Shown here one piece after another: positions 34,426 to 48,113 of a DNA stretch of 64,000 nt. The stretch's first letter is position 1; each line of letters opens with the position of its first letter. The notes under the pieces are model-generated. The model searched no databases and was not told the origin of the DNA. It saw only the letters and a list, made by a program, of their open reading frames with translations. Origin of the DNA: JAHBVL01 sp963712055 (GTDB lineage: Bacteria; Chloroflexota; Chloroflexia; Thermomicrobiales; UBA6265). The DNA lies in contig CAVQGN010000003.1 of NCBI GenBank assembly GCA_963712055.1, positions 1-64,000 on the forward strand. Direction: 5' to 3'. The position numbers and the translations under genes are program-made.

Positions 34426-34538
34426 TCTTATCTCGCAGGTGACAGGACTGTGCCCGGCGTGCCAGCGTCGAAACGGGGAAGCTGGTTGGGTTCAGGATGA
34501 ATGTCATTGAAGCACAACGCACGAAAAAGGAGGCCCCC

Positions 34539-35357
34539 GTGTCAGTTCCCACCTATTCCGGTACGCCGGACGACAAGATGCGATCCATGCTCCAGGCTGG
34601 AGTCCACTTTGGACACCAGGCCAAGCGCTGGAATCCGCGCATGAAGCCGTATATCCACTCCGAGCGGAACGGCATTCATGTCATCGATCTCGATCAGACG
34701 CTGCCATTGCTCGACAATGCGCTCGAATTGGTCCAGACAACGACAAGTAACGGCAATTCAATTCTCTTCGTCGGCACGAAAAAGCAGGCGCAGGAAATCG
34801 TCGCGAACGCGGCCGAGCGATCGGGTCAGTTCTATATCAATCGGCGCTGGCTCGGGGGGACGCTGACCAACTTCGTCACGATCCGGCAGCGACTCCGGTT
34901 GCTCAAGGATCTCGAGCGCCAGGATGCGAACGGCGAACTTGACCGCCTTCCCAAACAGGAGGCCGCCGCCAAGCGCCAGGAACTTGAGCGGCTTCAGCGC
35001 ACTCTGGGCGGCATGAAAGACATGGTCGCGTTGCCGTCGGCGCTGTTCATCGTCGATGCGAAAAGAGAGCAGCTGGCTATCGCCGAAGCGCGAAAGCTCG
35101 GTATTCCCGTGATCGCAATGACCGACACCAACGCCGATCCAGACGTGATCGACTATGTCATTCCGTCGAACGACGATGCCATCCGGGCGATTCGACTGAT
35201 CTCAAACGCGGTTGCCGACGCGGCCGTGGCAGGACGGATGGAACGAGAAGCGTTTGATCCAGAATCTTCCAGCCAGGACGTTGCGGCCGACTGGGCAGAG
35301 GATATCTCGGATGAAGCCATCGATGAGGATGCATCCGAAACCGACAAAGACGCCTAG
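34539..35357 (+). CDS. rpsB: 30S ribosomal protein S2
   Basis: A 272-residue protein of the small ribosomal subunit, needed to bind S1 and stabilise the subunit. Family motifs are present: MLQAGVHFGHQ, RWNPRMKPYI, NRRWLGGTLTN and the AIAEARKLGIPVIAMTDTNADP segment. The C terminus is an acidic extension (about 235-272, DEAIDEDASETDKDA). GTG 34539 is chosen because AAAAAGGAGG lies five bases before it; an in-frame ATG at 34497 would add 14 residues without family similarity. It is the first gene of a seven-gene housekeeping operon. Confidence 0.95.
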   Translation: MSVPTYSGTPDDKMRSMLQAGVHFGHQAKRWNPRMKPYIHSERNGIHVIDLDQTLPLLDNALELVQTTTSNGNSILFVGTKKQAQEIVANAAERSGQFYINRRWLGGTLTNFVTIRQRLRLLKDLERQDANGELDRLPKQEAAAKRQELERLQRTLGGMKDMVALPSALFIVDAKREQLAIAEARKLGIPVIAMTDTNADPDVIDYVIPSNDDAIRAIRLISNAVADAAVAGRMEREAFDPESSSQDVAADWAEDISDEAIDEDASETDKDA

Positions 35358-35435
35358 TTGACTCGACGTTCATCGCTGCCGCCACGGTCGGCGGTCCGTG
35401 TGGAACCCGAGTATTGTATGTAATGAGGTTGAGTT

Positions 35436-35999
35436 GTGGAAATTAGCGCAGCACAGGTAAAAGAACTCCGGGAATTGACCGGAGCCGGAATTATGGAATG
35501 CAAACGGGCACTCCAGGAAGCCGATGGCGATATCAAGAAGGCTCAGGATCTCCTGATGCAGCAGGGTCTCGCCAAAGCGGACAAGAAGTCTGGACGTTCT
35601 GCGAAGCAAGGCATCGTTGAACCCTATGTTCATGGCGGCGGTCGGATTGCCTCCCTCGTCGAAGTGAACTGCGAAACCGATTTTGTCGCGCGCACTGAAG
35701 ACTTCCAAACCCTTGCCCACGAAATCGCGATGCAGGTTGCAGCGATGAATCCCCGCTATGTTTCCGAAGCGGACATTCCCGACGATGCGTGGGAAGCACT
35801 CGAAGGCGAGTTCGGTTCACGCAAGGCCGCTGTCCAGGCCGTCAGCTTGATGGATCAGACTTACATCAAGGATTCCAAGCAGACAATGCAGGATCTGATT
35901 CGCGCGGCAATCGGCAAGCTGGGCGAGAACGTCGTGGTTCGGCGGTTCGCCCGATTCGAAGTGGGTGCCGACCAAGCGGAAACGACCGAAACCGAATAG
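35436..35999 (+). CDS. tsf: Translation elongation factor Ts (short form)
   Basis: A 187-residue guanine-nucleotide exchange factor for EF-Tu. The N-terminal UBA-like domain (VKELRELTGAGIMECKRALQEADGD, 7-31) and the signature TDFVART (about 78-84) are intact. The protein is about 100 residues shorter than in E. coli, with one core subdomain, as in Thermus and many Chloroflexota. Start is GTG 35436. It follows rpsB by 78 bases, and a strong hairpin lies between it and pyrH. Confidence 0.95.
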   Translation: MEISAAQVKELRELTGAGIMECKRALQEADGDIKKAQDLLMQQGLAKADKKSGRSAKQGIVEPYVHGGGRIASLVEVNCETDFVARTEDFQTLAHEIAMQVAAMNPRYVSEADIPDDAWEALEGEFGSRKAAVQAVSLMDQTYIKDSKQTMQDLIRAAIGKLGENVVVRRFARFEVGADQAETTETE

Positions 36000-36006
36000 C
36001 ACGTCC

Positions 36007-36039
36007 AGAACCCGGCTGTTGGACCAACAGCCGGGTTCT
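36007..36039 (+). terminator. Strong hairpin between tsf and pyrH, probable partial terminator
   Basis: A perfect 15-bp stem (AGAACCCGGCTGTTG / CAACAGCCGGGTTCT) with a 3-base loop starts 7 bases after the tsf stop. No T-tract follows (CAGGACC), so it may attenuate rather than end transcription, keeping rpsB-tsf higher than the downstream genes. Confidence 0.6.
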
Positions 36040-36080
36040 CAGGACCAATCTATCGCCCAGCCGACCCGGAGGAGCCCGCT

Positions 36081-36854
36081 ATGACTGCCGACTACCGTCG
36101 AGTCCTGCTCAAGATGAGCGGGGAGGCCCTGATGGGCGATAACAGCTACGGCATCGACCCGGCAATCGCGGTCCGCCTGGCTGGGGATATCCGAGATCTC
36201 ACCGAAAACGGCATCGAAGTCGCTATCGTCATCGGTGGCGGCAATATCTGGCGTGGGTTGGCAGCGAGCAGCAAGGGAATGGACCGCTCCACAGCCGACT
36301 ATATGGGTATGCTCGCGACCGTCCTCAACGCACTCGCGCTGCAGGACGCACTCGAACATGCCAATGTCCACACGAGGGTCATGAGTGCGATAGAAATGAA
36401 AGAGGTTGCCGAACCGTATATTCGCCGTCGGGCGATTCGGCACATGGAAAAAGGCAGAGTCGTCATTCTCGCGGCTGGAACGGGCAACCCCTACTTCACC
36501 ACCGATACCGCCGCTGCCCTGCGAGCCCTGGAACTCGACGTCGATCTGCTTCTCATGGCCAAGAACCGGACAGATGGCGTTTATACTGGGGATCCGCGGG
36601 TAGATCCCACGGCTCGAAAACTCACGCGCTTGTCGCATCAGGATGCGATTGAACGAGATCTACGAGTGATGGACGCAGCCGCCCTTTCGCTCGCCCGGGA
36701 CAACGACCTTCCGATTGTTGTCTTCGACATTGGCGAGCAGGGTGCGGTTCAGCGAGTGATCGCTGGCGAGCACATAGGCACACTGGTTGATTCCGGTGTC
36801 GCTGAGATCGAGTACGCCAGCGATTCCGACGCCAGTTCAAGCATTCCGGGATAA
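36081..36854 (+). CDS. pyrH: UMP kinase
   Basis: A 257-residue amino-acid-kinase-fold enzyme that makes UDP from UMP. The N terminus has VLLKMSGEALMG, followed by VIGGGNIWRG, DYMGMLATVLNALAL, GTGNPYFTTDTAAALRA and the DGVYTGDPRVD segment that binds substrate. Length is normal for bacterial PyrH, with a short Ser/Asp-rich tail. Located between tsf and frr, as in most bacteria. Confidence 0.95.
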   Translation: MTADYRRVLLKMSGEALMGDNSYGIDPAIAVRLAGDIRDLTENGIEVAIVIGGGNIWRGLAASSKGMDRSTADYMGMLATVLNALALQDALEHANVHTRVMSAIEMKEVAEPYIRRRAIRHMEKGRVVILAAGTGNPYFTTDTAAALRALELDVDLLLMAKNRTDGVYTGDPRVDPTARKLTRLSHQDAIERDLRVMDAAALSLARDNDLPIVVFDIGEQGAVQRVIAGEHIGTLVDSGVAEIEYASDSDASSSIPG

Positions 36855-36884
36855 TCTCGGAGCGGCCACCAAGGAGCGAAGACC

Positions 36885-37442
36885 GTGATTGATGATGTAC
36901 TGAAAGACGCCAATTCTCGCATGGGCAAGACTATTGAGTCGTTGCATCGAGATCTGAATACGGTTCGGACTGGACGCGCTTCTCCATCGCTGCTCGACCG
37001 GATCACGGTTGAGTACTACGGCACACCCACCCCTCTCAACCAGATTGCAGGGGTTTCCGTTCCGGAAGCCAGGTTGATCGTTATCCAGCCATGGGACAAG
37101 GGCGCTATTGCCGACATCGAACGGGCTCTGATGAAATCTGATCTGGGTATCAACCCATCCAATGACGGCACCGTGATCCGCATCTCGATTCCACCGCTAA
37201 CCGAGGATCGACGGAAACAGCTCGTCAAAGTCGTCCATCAGCATGCAGAAGACGCTAAGATCTCAACCCGAAATGTACGCCGGGATTCGATGACACACGT
37301 CAGAGAGCTGCTCTCGTCCAAGGAGATTTCCGAGGATGATGAGCGTCGAGCTGAACATCAACTCGATGAAATCACCAAGAAGTTCACCGATGAGATCGAT
37401 TCGATCATGAAGGCCAAAGAGGCCGAGGTGATGGAAGTCTAG
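36885..37442 (+). CDS. frr: Ribosome recycling factor
   Basis: A 185-residue protein that, with EF-G, splits post-termination ribosomes. The two-domain tRNA-like shape is reflected in MGKTIESLHRDLNTVRTGRASPSLL (long helix), VEYYGTPTPLNQIAGVSVPEARL (domain II), SDLGINPSNDGTVIRISIPPLTEDRRKQL and the C-terminal helix with IDSIMKAKEAEVMEV. Start is GTG 36885. It lies 30 bases after pyrH. Confidence 0.95.
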   Translation: MIDDVLKDANSRMGKTIESLHRDLNTVRTGRASPSLLDRITVEYYGTPTPLNQIAGVSVPEARLIVIQPWDKGAIADIERALMKSDLGINPSNDGTVIRISIPPLTEDRRKQLVKVVHQHAEDAKISTRNVRRDSMTHVRELLSSKEISEDDERRAEHQLDEITKKFTDEIDSIMKAKEAEVMEV

Positions 37443-37501
37443 AGCAAAGCGAACGCAAGCAGGGTCAGATTCACCTGCTTACTTCGATTCTGGAGCCACG
37501 C

Positions 37502-38257
37502 ATGGGTTCTGAACCAGCGCACACCGAGATCGTTCCAAACCATGTTGCCATCATCATGGATGGAAACGGGCGCTGGGCGGCCAGCCGCGGACTTCCTCGC
37601 TTGGCCGGTCATGAGCGCGGAACAGAGAACATCAGACGGATCACCGAGGCGGCGGCAAACGCCGGTGTGCGGTATTTGACGCTTTGGGCTTTCTCGACCG
37701 AAAATTGGCGTCGACCCCGAGAAGAAGTCGAAGGTATCATCCATCTTCTCGGTCGCGCGCTCGAAAACGAAACCGCCGAACTCCATCGCCAGGGCGCACA
37801 GCTTCGCCATATCGGCAGTCTCGAGAGCCTCGATCCTATCCTCAGGCGCTCAATTCAAGATGCCATCGAACTTACCCGCGATAATGATCGGCTGGTGCTC
37901 ACTCTCGCATTCGATTACGGTGGTCGCCAGGAGTTGCTTTCAGCTATCCGGACAATCGTTGCGAGCGGCGTTGCCGCAACCGATGTCACCGAAGCCATGG
38001 TGGACCAGCATCTCTTTACCGCTGGCACACCTGATCCCGATCTGGTCATTCGCACCTCTGGCGAACATCGGATGAGCAACTTCCTGCTCTGGCAGGCAGC
38101 CTACGCCGAACTCCACTTTAGTCCAGTGTTCTGGCCAGACTTTGGTCCTGCAGAACTGCAATACGCTCTGGATGACTATGCCGGCCGTGAACGACGTTTC
38201 GGCAACATCTCCGGTCAAACCGCCAACGAACTTATCGGACAAACCAGCAGCTCATGA
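37502..38257 (+). CDS. uppS: Isoprenyl transferase (undecaprenyl diphosphate synthase, cis type)
   Basis: A 251-residue cis-prenyltransferase that builds the lipid carrier for peptidoglycan. Motifs: IIMDGNGRWAASRG with the catalytic Asp (about 20), GHERGTENIRRI, LTLWAFSTENWRRP, DLVIRTSGEHRMSNFLLWQAAYAELHF and WPDF. Its stop overlaps the start of cdsA in an ATGA junction, so the two are translationally coupled. Product chain length cannot be set from sequence alone. Confidence 0.95.
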   Translation: MGSEPAHTEIVPNHVAIIMDGNGRWAASRGLPRLAGHERGTENIRRITEAAANAGVRYLTLWAFSTENWRRPREEVEGIIHLLGRALENETAELHRQGAQLRHIGSLESLDPILRRSIQDAIELTRDNDRLVLTLAFDYGGRQELLSAIRTIVASGVAATDVTEAMVDQHLFTAGTPDPDLVIRTSGEHRMSNFLLWQAAYAELHFSPVFWPDFGPAELQYALDDYAGRERRFGNISGQTANELIGQTSSS

Positions 38258-39123
38258 AACAACGGTCGATCAGCGCTCTCGGTGTCGGGCTTGTTGGCCT
38301 TGTTCCGGCAATCATGGGCGGTCCTGTCTGGGCAATCGCGTTTATGGTGCTCTGTCTCGTCGGATATGCAGAGTTTCATCGCATGGCGGTACGACTCTCG
38401 AGTGGCACCCGGCCATTCGGTTATCTGCTGGTGCCCCTTTTCGCTGTGGTTCCGTTCGTCGATCAGCCAGAACGATGGCTGACGGGTCTGGTGTTTCTCG
38501 CGATCGTCCTCCCCCTGGCCGAAGCGACGCTGCGATCAGATTTGCAGGGATCGGTTACGGACTGGGCGCTTTCGGCCGCTGGAACCCTCTATCTGGGCAT
38601 TCCGCTCTACGGCGCAATCGAACTCCGGCGAATGCCGGGTGATGTCAGCCGCAACTGGCTGGAAGATCTCGCCGACACCGCGGCGATCGATTGGCCCTCG
38701 CTGCCACGCGGTCTGGCGTGGTTACTGACCGTTCTGCTCTGTACGTGGATGGCGGACGCGTTCGCATACATCGTCGGGAAGCAGATCGGAAAGCACAAGC
38801 TCTCCCCGGTCGTAAGCCCAAACAAGAGTGTCGAGGGTCTCGCCGGAGGGGTCATCGCTGCAGCACTTACCGGCGCACTGGGCGTTTGGGCCTTCGGTCT
38901 GACTGACAGAATCTGGATCGGCCTCCTCTTTGGCGTTGCGATCGCCATCATCGGTCTCTTCGGTGATCTCAGCGAGTCAGTTCTCAAACGTCAAGCGGGA
39001 ATCAAAGACTCTGGATCGTTTATCCCTGGTCATGGCGGGATGCTCGATCGCCTCGACGCGCTGCTCTTTACCTTTGTGGCTGGCTGGTATCTCGCTCTGC
39101 TGGCCGATTCGATCATTCTGTGA
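38254..39123 (+). CDS. cdsA: Phosphatidate cytidylyltransferase (CDP-diglyceride synthase)
   Basis: A 289-residue inner-membrane enzyme that makes CDP-diacylglycerol from phosphatidate and CTP. About eight hydrophobic segments are present. The family signature near the C terminus is complete: SVLKRQAGIKDSGSFIPG followed by HGGMLDRLD (about 243-272). Start ATG 38254 overlaps uppS, and the TGA stop overlaps the start of dxr. Confidence 0.94.
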   Translation: MKQRSISALGVGLVGLVPAIMGGPVWAIAFMVLCLVGYAEFHRMAVRLSSGTRPFGYLLVPLFAVVPFVDQPERWLTGLVFLAIVLPLAEATLRSDLQGSVTDWALSAAGTLYLGIPLYGAIELRRMPGDVSRNWLEDLADTAAIDWPSLPRGLAWLLTVLLCTWMADAFAYIVGKQIGKHKLSPVVSPNKSVEGLAGGVIAAALTGALGVWAFGLTDRIWIGLLFGVAIAIIGLFGDLSESVLKRQAGIKDSGSFIPGHGGMLDRLDALLFTFVAGWYLALLADSIIL

Positions 39124-40280
39124 TGGCCAGGATGGACGACGATCGGATCGGTGTCGTCGTCATCGGTTCGACCGGATCAATCGGCACCCAAACACTCGAT
39201 GTCCTCCGTTTTCACGCTGACCGTTTCCGGGTGCTGGGATTGGCCGGGGGCTCAAACCACGGTCTTCTCGCCGAGCAGGCAAGAGCATTCTCCGTTCCGC
39301 GGATCGTTACGCCGGACGGCAGTCGTCCGGATGGCCTTTCACGAGCGGTCGAGGTGTTGGCTGGATCTGAGGGTCTTGCAGAAGTCGCCTCGCTTCCGGA
39401 TGCCGATATCATCGTGGTAGCGTCTTCTGGACACACCGCGTTTGAGCCTGTTCTCGCTGCGATCAATGCGCGCAAAACCATCGCCATCGCCAACAAGGAA
39501 TCGATAGTCTGCGCGGGGGAGTACTTTCTCCCACTTGCCCGCCAGACTGGCGCCCGCTTCCATCCGATCGACAGTGAACATAGCGCCATCTGGCAGAGCC
39601 TGGGTGATTCCGGGTCGGCTCTTTCCCGGCTCATCCTCACTGCGTCTGGTGGGCCGTTCCGCAACCGCACACCGGATAGCCTGGCCGCCGTGACCGTCGA
39701 AGAAGCGCTGAACCACCCGAACTGGGATATGGGTGGAAAGATCACAATTGATTCGGCCACGATGATGAACAAGGGTCTCGAGATTATCGAAGCGCACTGG
39801 CTTTTCGGTCTTCCCTACGAGCAAATCGACGTGCTAATCCACCCGGAAAGCATCATTCATTCGATCATTGAATTCGAGGACAACAGTCAGATCGCCCAGC
39901 TGAGCCTCCCCGACATGCGTTTGCCGATCCAGTACGCGCTGACTTATCCCGATCATCTTCCCGGGCTTTCCACTCCGCTCGATCTGGCGACAATCGGTTC
40001 ACTGACGTTCGCTCGACCGAACGAAGCGCTATTCCCGGCACTGCGGCTTGCCCGCGATGTCGGTCGCACGGGCGGCACGCTGCCAACGGTCATGAGTGCC
40101 GCCGACGATCTCGCCGTCGATGCCTTTCTGAATCAACGGATCGGGTTCGCCGATATCGTCCGCATCGTCGAACAGGTCGTTTCTGAACATTCCCCGACTC
40201 CAGTTACCTCGCTCGAGGATGTCATCGCAGCGGACGCGGATACCCGCGAACGCACCAACACCCTCATTTCTGCTCGATGA
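39123..40280 (+). CDS. dxr: 1-deoxy-D-xylulose 5-phosphate reductoisomerase
   Basis: A 385-residue NADPH-dependent enzyme that catalyses the first committed step of the MEP isoprenoid pathway. Motifs: GSTGSIGTQTLDVL (NADPH), ANKESIVCAG, PIDSEHSAIWQ (metal Asp/Glu), TASGGPFR, HPNWDMGGKITIDSATMMNKGLE split across the catalytic loop, and HPESIIHS. ATG 39123 overlaps the cdsA stop; GTG 39120 is an alternative one codon upstream. With uppS and a polyprenyl synthase elsewhere in the window it supplies isoprenoids. It ends 5 bases from the converging comF gene. Confidence 0.95.
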   Translation: MARMDDDRIGVVVIGSTGSIGTQTLDVLRFHADRFRVLGLAGGSNHGLLAEQARAFSVPRIVTPDGSRPDGLSRAVEVLAGSEGLAEVASLPDADIIVVASSGHTAFEPVLAAINARKTIAIANKESIVCAGEYFLPLARQTGARFHPIDSEHSAIWQSLGDSGSALSRLILTASGGPFRNRTPDSLAAVTVEEALNHPNWDMGGKITIDSATMMNKGLEIIEAHWLFGLPYEQIDVLIHPESIIHSIIEFEDNSQIAQLSLPDMRLPIQYALTYPDHLPGLSTPLDLATIGSLTFARPNEALFPALRLARDVGRTGGTLPTVMSAADDLAVDAFLNQRIGFADIVRIVEQVVSEHSPTPVTSLEDVIAADADTRERTNTLISAR

Positions 40281-40285
40281 GCGAG

Positions 40286-40975
40286 TCAGGCGAGGGTGAT
40301 CGCATCAACCTGGTTCGCGCCAGCATCGAGAAGCGCCTGACGACAACTCGCCAACGTCGCCCCGGTCGTGATCACATCATCGACAAGAACGACATGTCTC
40401 GGGATAGCACCGGTTGCACGGAACGCATCGGTCATGTTCTGCGCTCGTCGTTTGGTGTCGAGGCCGACCTGGTGGGGCGTATCACGATATCGGATCAATC
40501 CATCAACCACCGGTAACCCGGAAGCGCGGCCAGCTTCTCTCGCGAGTTCCAGTGATTGATTGAATCCGCGCTCCTTCAGCCGGTTCGGATGCAATGGCAC
40601 CGGTACGAGCGCCTCTGCCTCTGGGGAATCGGCAATCAGCTCGGGCAACCATGCCGCCAGGGAGGGTATCCGCGCCCATTCTCCCTGGTATTTGACCTGA
40701 TGAATCGCAGTCCGCAGCCAGCCATTGTAGGCGCCAACCGACCGTGCCCTGGTCAACGTCGGATCGATCCACGGACAGCGACACTCACCGGCGCTGTCCG
40801 GCACGCCGCAACGTTGACACCAGGGCCGTTGATAAACCGGTTGCGCTTCGAGGCAGCGATTGCAGACCCATTCACCTCGCCATCCGCAACCAGCGCACCG
40901 CGGTGGGTAGATCGTTTCAACGAAGATTCGCCCCGTACCGGTCACGAATTGCCGGATGCGCTCCACCCGCTGCAC
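40286..40975 (-). CDS. comF: ComF family phosphoribosyltransferase-like protein
   Basis: A 229-residue protein. The N-terminal zinc-binding part has four CxxC-like pairs (CAGCGWRGEWVCNRC, CQRCGVPDSAGECRC). The C-terminal type I phosphoribosyltransferase fold has LVPVPLHPNRLKERGFNQS and the PRPP loop VLVDDVITTGATLASC. ComF proteins aid DNA uptake in competent bacteria and may have a wider role; no other competence gene is nearby. Start is GTG 40975, four bases after the upstream amidohydrolase gene, so the two are co-transcribed. Confidence 0.9.
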   Translation of the reverse strand: MQRVERIRQFVTGTGRIFVETIYPPRCAGCGWRGEWVCNRCLEAQPVYQRPWCQRCGVPDSAGECRCPWIDPTLTRARSVGAYNGWLRTAIHQVKYQGEWARIPSLAAWLPELIADSPEAEALVPVPLHPNRLKERGFNQSLELAREAGRASGLPVVDGLIRYRDTPHQVGLDTKRRAQNMTDAFRATGAIPRHVVLVDDVITTGATLASCRQALLDAGANQVDAITLA

Positions 40976-40979
40976 CGAA

Positions 40980-42425
40980 TTAGACCAGACCCTCGGCGGT
41001 CAACTGGGTGATCGGCAATCCTCGGATCGCCGGATCACCGGTGACCCGTTCTGCGAAACGGTCAGCCGCTGCCTGCGCGCGCGTCGCCCAGTCCGAGGCA
41101 TCGATTCGGGTGAACTCGCCGTCGGCATAGATCACACGCCCGGCAACCATAGTCATGCGGACGTTCGAACCGGTTTCGCCATAGACAAGATTGGCCACCA
41201 GATTGCGCGCCGGATCCCGAATCACGGGGAGCATTGGCGGGCGGGACAGATCGATCATGATCAGGTCGGCGTCCTTGCCAACCTCGAGCGAACCACAGAC
41301 ATCGTCGACACCCAGTACCTGTGCTCCGCCGATCGTCGCCATTCTCAGCACCTGCCAAGCCGGAAGGACTTCGGGATCGACCGATTTGATCTTGGCGAAC
41401 ATGGCGGTCGAGCGCATTTCTGCGAAGATATTGTGCGTATTGTTTCCAGCCGCCTGATCTGAGCCAAGGCCGACAACACCGCCATGACCGAGAAACTCGG
41501 TTGCTGGCGGCACCACACCGTCGATGATGCCGATCGAATTCGTGCAGCACGCCATACGGCAACCACGGTGGGCGACGAGCGCCACCTCGTCGGGGGTCGA
41601 GGTCGAGATATGCACTGTAATCGTGTCCGGGGTGAGCAACCCTATCGAATCGAGATAGGGAATAGCTCGGAGACCAGCCCGGATCATCGTTGCGTCGTTT
41701 TCGCGCGGATCCTGGGCGGTATGGATGTGAATCGGAAGACCTCGCGTCTGGGCTTCCTGGTGCGCTCGCACAAGCATCGCTTCCGAAAGCATATCGGCAG
41801 CAAGCGGTCCGAAGATGGTTCTGATCCGGCCTTCATCCCGGCCGTTCCATGTATCGTACAAGTCGATCTCGACCTGGAGCATGGCTTCACCCACGTTCGG
41901 GTCCAAAACAGCCGGCATTCCAGGCTTCCAACCGTGCTCAGCCGCCCATCGTTCACGATTCTTCCAGTCGATTTCGGTGATCCCATTGCACACGACCGCA
42001 CGGTTTCCCATTGCTTCATGGGCCGTGAGAAGGTTTGTCATGTTCGCGGCATAGTCACCAACCGTCGTCGTGCCGTTCGCGACGCCTTCCATCAATGCAA
42101 CCATCGTGAAAAGAGGCGCATCTTCAGGGTCGGCATGGCGGACCAGCGGCCCATAGGCGCTGCCCATCCATGCCGCCACTTCTTGAGCAAGCCCGCGGGC
42201 GACGGTGGCAGGAGAATGCTGATGCACATCAATAAGGCCTGGCATGACGAGCATGTTGGAGGCGTCGATTGTCTCCTTTGCCGAGCCTGCGCTCTCGACG
42301 TCTTCACGGGACCCAACAGCCGCTATCGTCCGGCCGCGGATGGCAACAGCGCCATTCTGGATATAGCCGACTCCTTCTCCCGTCATTGTCAGGAGATCGC
42401 AGCCAGCGATGACACGATCAAACAT
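40980..42425 (-). CDS. Amidohydrolase, cytosine deaminase / TRZ-ATZ-like
   Basis: A 481-residue metal-dependent hydrolase of the SAH/guanine deaminase-TrzN-like branch. The N-terminal composite domain (1-65) leads to the HxH motif in MPGLIDVHQHSPATVARG (about 60-77). Later ligands are His in LPIHIHTAQDPREND, His in ITVHIST, and Asp in VGLGSDQAAGNNTHN (about 325). It likely deaminates or dechlorinates an N-heterocycle; substrate is unknown. ATG 42425 is preferred, with GGAGGAAG upstream: a longer start at 42473 would put the coding sequence inside the rrn terminator. No clear promoter is seen between the terminator and the gene. Confidence 0.88.
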   Translation of the reverse strand: MFDRVIAGCDLLTMTGEGVGYIQNGAVAIRGRTIAAVGSREDVESAGSAKETIDASNMLVMPGLIDVHQHSPATVARGLAQEVAAWMGSAYGPLVRHADPEDAPLFTMVALMEGVANGTTTVGDYAANMTNLLTAHEAMGNRAVVCNGITEIDWKNRERWAAEHGWKPGMPAVLDPNVGEAMLQVEIDLYDTWNGRDEGRIRTIFGPLAADMLSEAMLVRAHQEAQTRGLPIHIHTAQDPRENDATMIRAGLRAIPYLDSIGLLTPDTITVHISTSTPDEVALVAHRGCRMACCTNSIGIIDGVVPPATEFLGHGGVVGLGSDQAAGNNTHNIFAEMRSTAMFAKIKSVDPEVLPAWQVLRMATIGGAQVLGVDDVCGSLEVGKDADLIMIDLSRPPMLPVIRDPARNLVANLVYGETGSNVRMTMVAGRVIYADGEFTRIDASDWATRAQAAADRFAERVTGDPAIRGLPITQLTAEGLV

Positions 42426-42456
42426 CAGGTTCTTCCTCCTTCTGCGTGCAGGATAC

Positions 42457-42488
42457 AAAAAAAGACCTGACACGATGCCAGGTCTTTT
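42457..42488 (-). terminator. Intrinsic terminator of the rrn operon
   Basis: On the - strand AAAAGACCTG, a 9-base loop and CAGGTCTTTT form a stem that runs into a run of seven T residues. It lies a few bases after the CCA end of tRNA-fMet. On the + strand the stem is also followed by TTTT, so it may work both ways. Confidence 0.9.
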
Positions 42489-42492
42489 CGCT

Positions 42493-42567
<75 letters not shown>

Positions 42568-42597
42568 TCACGTTGATTCCCTTCAGGAGGGTCGGGA

Positions 42598-42718
42598 GGG
42601 CTCGCAGCGGCCTCGCCTCCCATGGACCAGGTCCACAGTACTCTCCGGCGCTGAGGTGGGTCACGACCGGGTTCGGGATGGGACCGGGTGGGTCCACCTC
42701 GCTCTAGGCCACGAGCCC
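42598..42718 (-). rRNA. rrf: 5S ribosomal RNA
   Basis: The ends GGGCTCG and CGAGCCC pair to close helix I. The interior has the conserved CCCATCCCGAACCCGG loop C region. Length is about 121 bases. It is the last rRNA of the operon, about 120 bases after 23S. Confidence 0.92.
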
Positions 42719-42839
42719 ACCAGACACTCCTGGGGGAATCGCAGATGGGGAAGGGCATGGGATGCGCCAGCGGGATGAAGGAGAGAAGGCGATCGGCGGT
42801 GTGGGTAGATCGCTGAAGGGAACAAGGCTCGGGTGAGGG

Positions 42840-45804
<2,965 letters not shown>

Positions 45805-45936
45805 CTCGCTCACACCGTGCCTCGTTCCCCTCAGGGACCCACTCGTGTGCGCAGATCACTCCTTCATCATTCATTCTTGCTGGCGCGTGAGTGGTTCTCA
45901 CGCCCTTCCACTTGTCAAGGTGCTGGCCGTCAGCGG

Positions 45937-46009
45937 TGGAGCCGCGGGGGCTCGAACCCCGAACCTCCGCCGTGCAAGGGCGGCGCTCTCCCAATTGAGC
46001 TACGACCCC
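45937..46009 (-). tRNA. tRNA-Ala, anticodon TGC
   Basis: A 73-base tRNA (CCA not encoded) in the 16S-23S spacer. The anticodon loop is CTTGCAC. The acceptor stem contains the G3-U70 wobble pair that marks alanine tRNA. It lies 7 bases after tRNA-Ile. Confidence 0.95.
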
Positions 46010-46016
46010 GGACCGG

Positions 46017-46090
46017 TGGGCGCGCCTGGATTCGAACCAGGGACCTCGGCCTTATCAGGGCCGCGCTCTAACCAACTGAGCTACGCGCCC
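46017..46090 (-). tRNA. tRNA-Ile, anticodon GAT
   Basis: A 74-base tRNA (CCA not encoded) in the 16S-23S spacer. It starts GGGCGCGTAGCTCAGTTGG and has the anticodon loop CTGATAA. The Ile-Ala order in the spacer is the common bacterial one. Confidence 0.95.
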
Positions 46091-46322
46091 GCCCGCTCTG
46101 CGCTGGGGATCTCTCCCCGGCATCCGCCGACGATGGAGAAGCTGCTCAGACAAGGTCCTGTGTCTGAAAACGTGGACCGTTCAGGATGCTCCCATGCTGT
46201 TCTGCGCTCCTGCCAGGTGGTCCCATCCCGTCGGGATGCCCCACCCCGGAGCTGGCGCCAGAGCACCATCTTCATCACACCCTGCTCGACCTGGAAAGAT
46301 CCTCCCGAAAGAGGACTCCCTA

Positions 46323-47826
<1,504 letters not shown>

Positions 47827-48083
47827 TGTTCGCGCCTCTTCCCAAAACCAAAGCTCCGGTTCGACGCGTCTGTTCTCGAGGTACCCGCTTTCGTCCACAG
47901 TCACCAGTCAGCCCACCAGCAGGGTCTCCCCCACCAGCTCACCAACCAGCGCTCTCTGAACGGCTTCTCCATCTTCGGCAGTCGCCAGTCCACCCCACCT
48001 CCCCCAGGAGTCTCCCCCCAGCTTCAGTCCGCGCGTCCGCTTCTACCATCTTGTCGAGGTGCTACCGAATCTCAAACCGGGCG

Positions 48084-48113
48084 AAAAAGAACCGCCTCAT
48101 CGCAATGAGGCGG
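48084..48113 (-). terminator. Intrinsic terminator/attenuator inside the rrn leader
   Basis: On the - strand CCGCCTCAT, a 4-base loop (TGCG) and ATGAGGCGG are followed by TTCTTTTT. It has the full form of a rho-independent terminator but lies between the rrn promoter (48249-48278) and 16S (5' end near 47826). Either the rrn transcript needs antitermination here or a short RNA is released. Confidence 0.7.
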
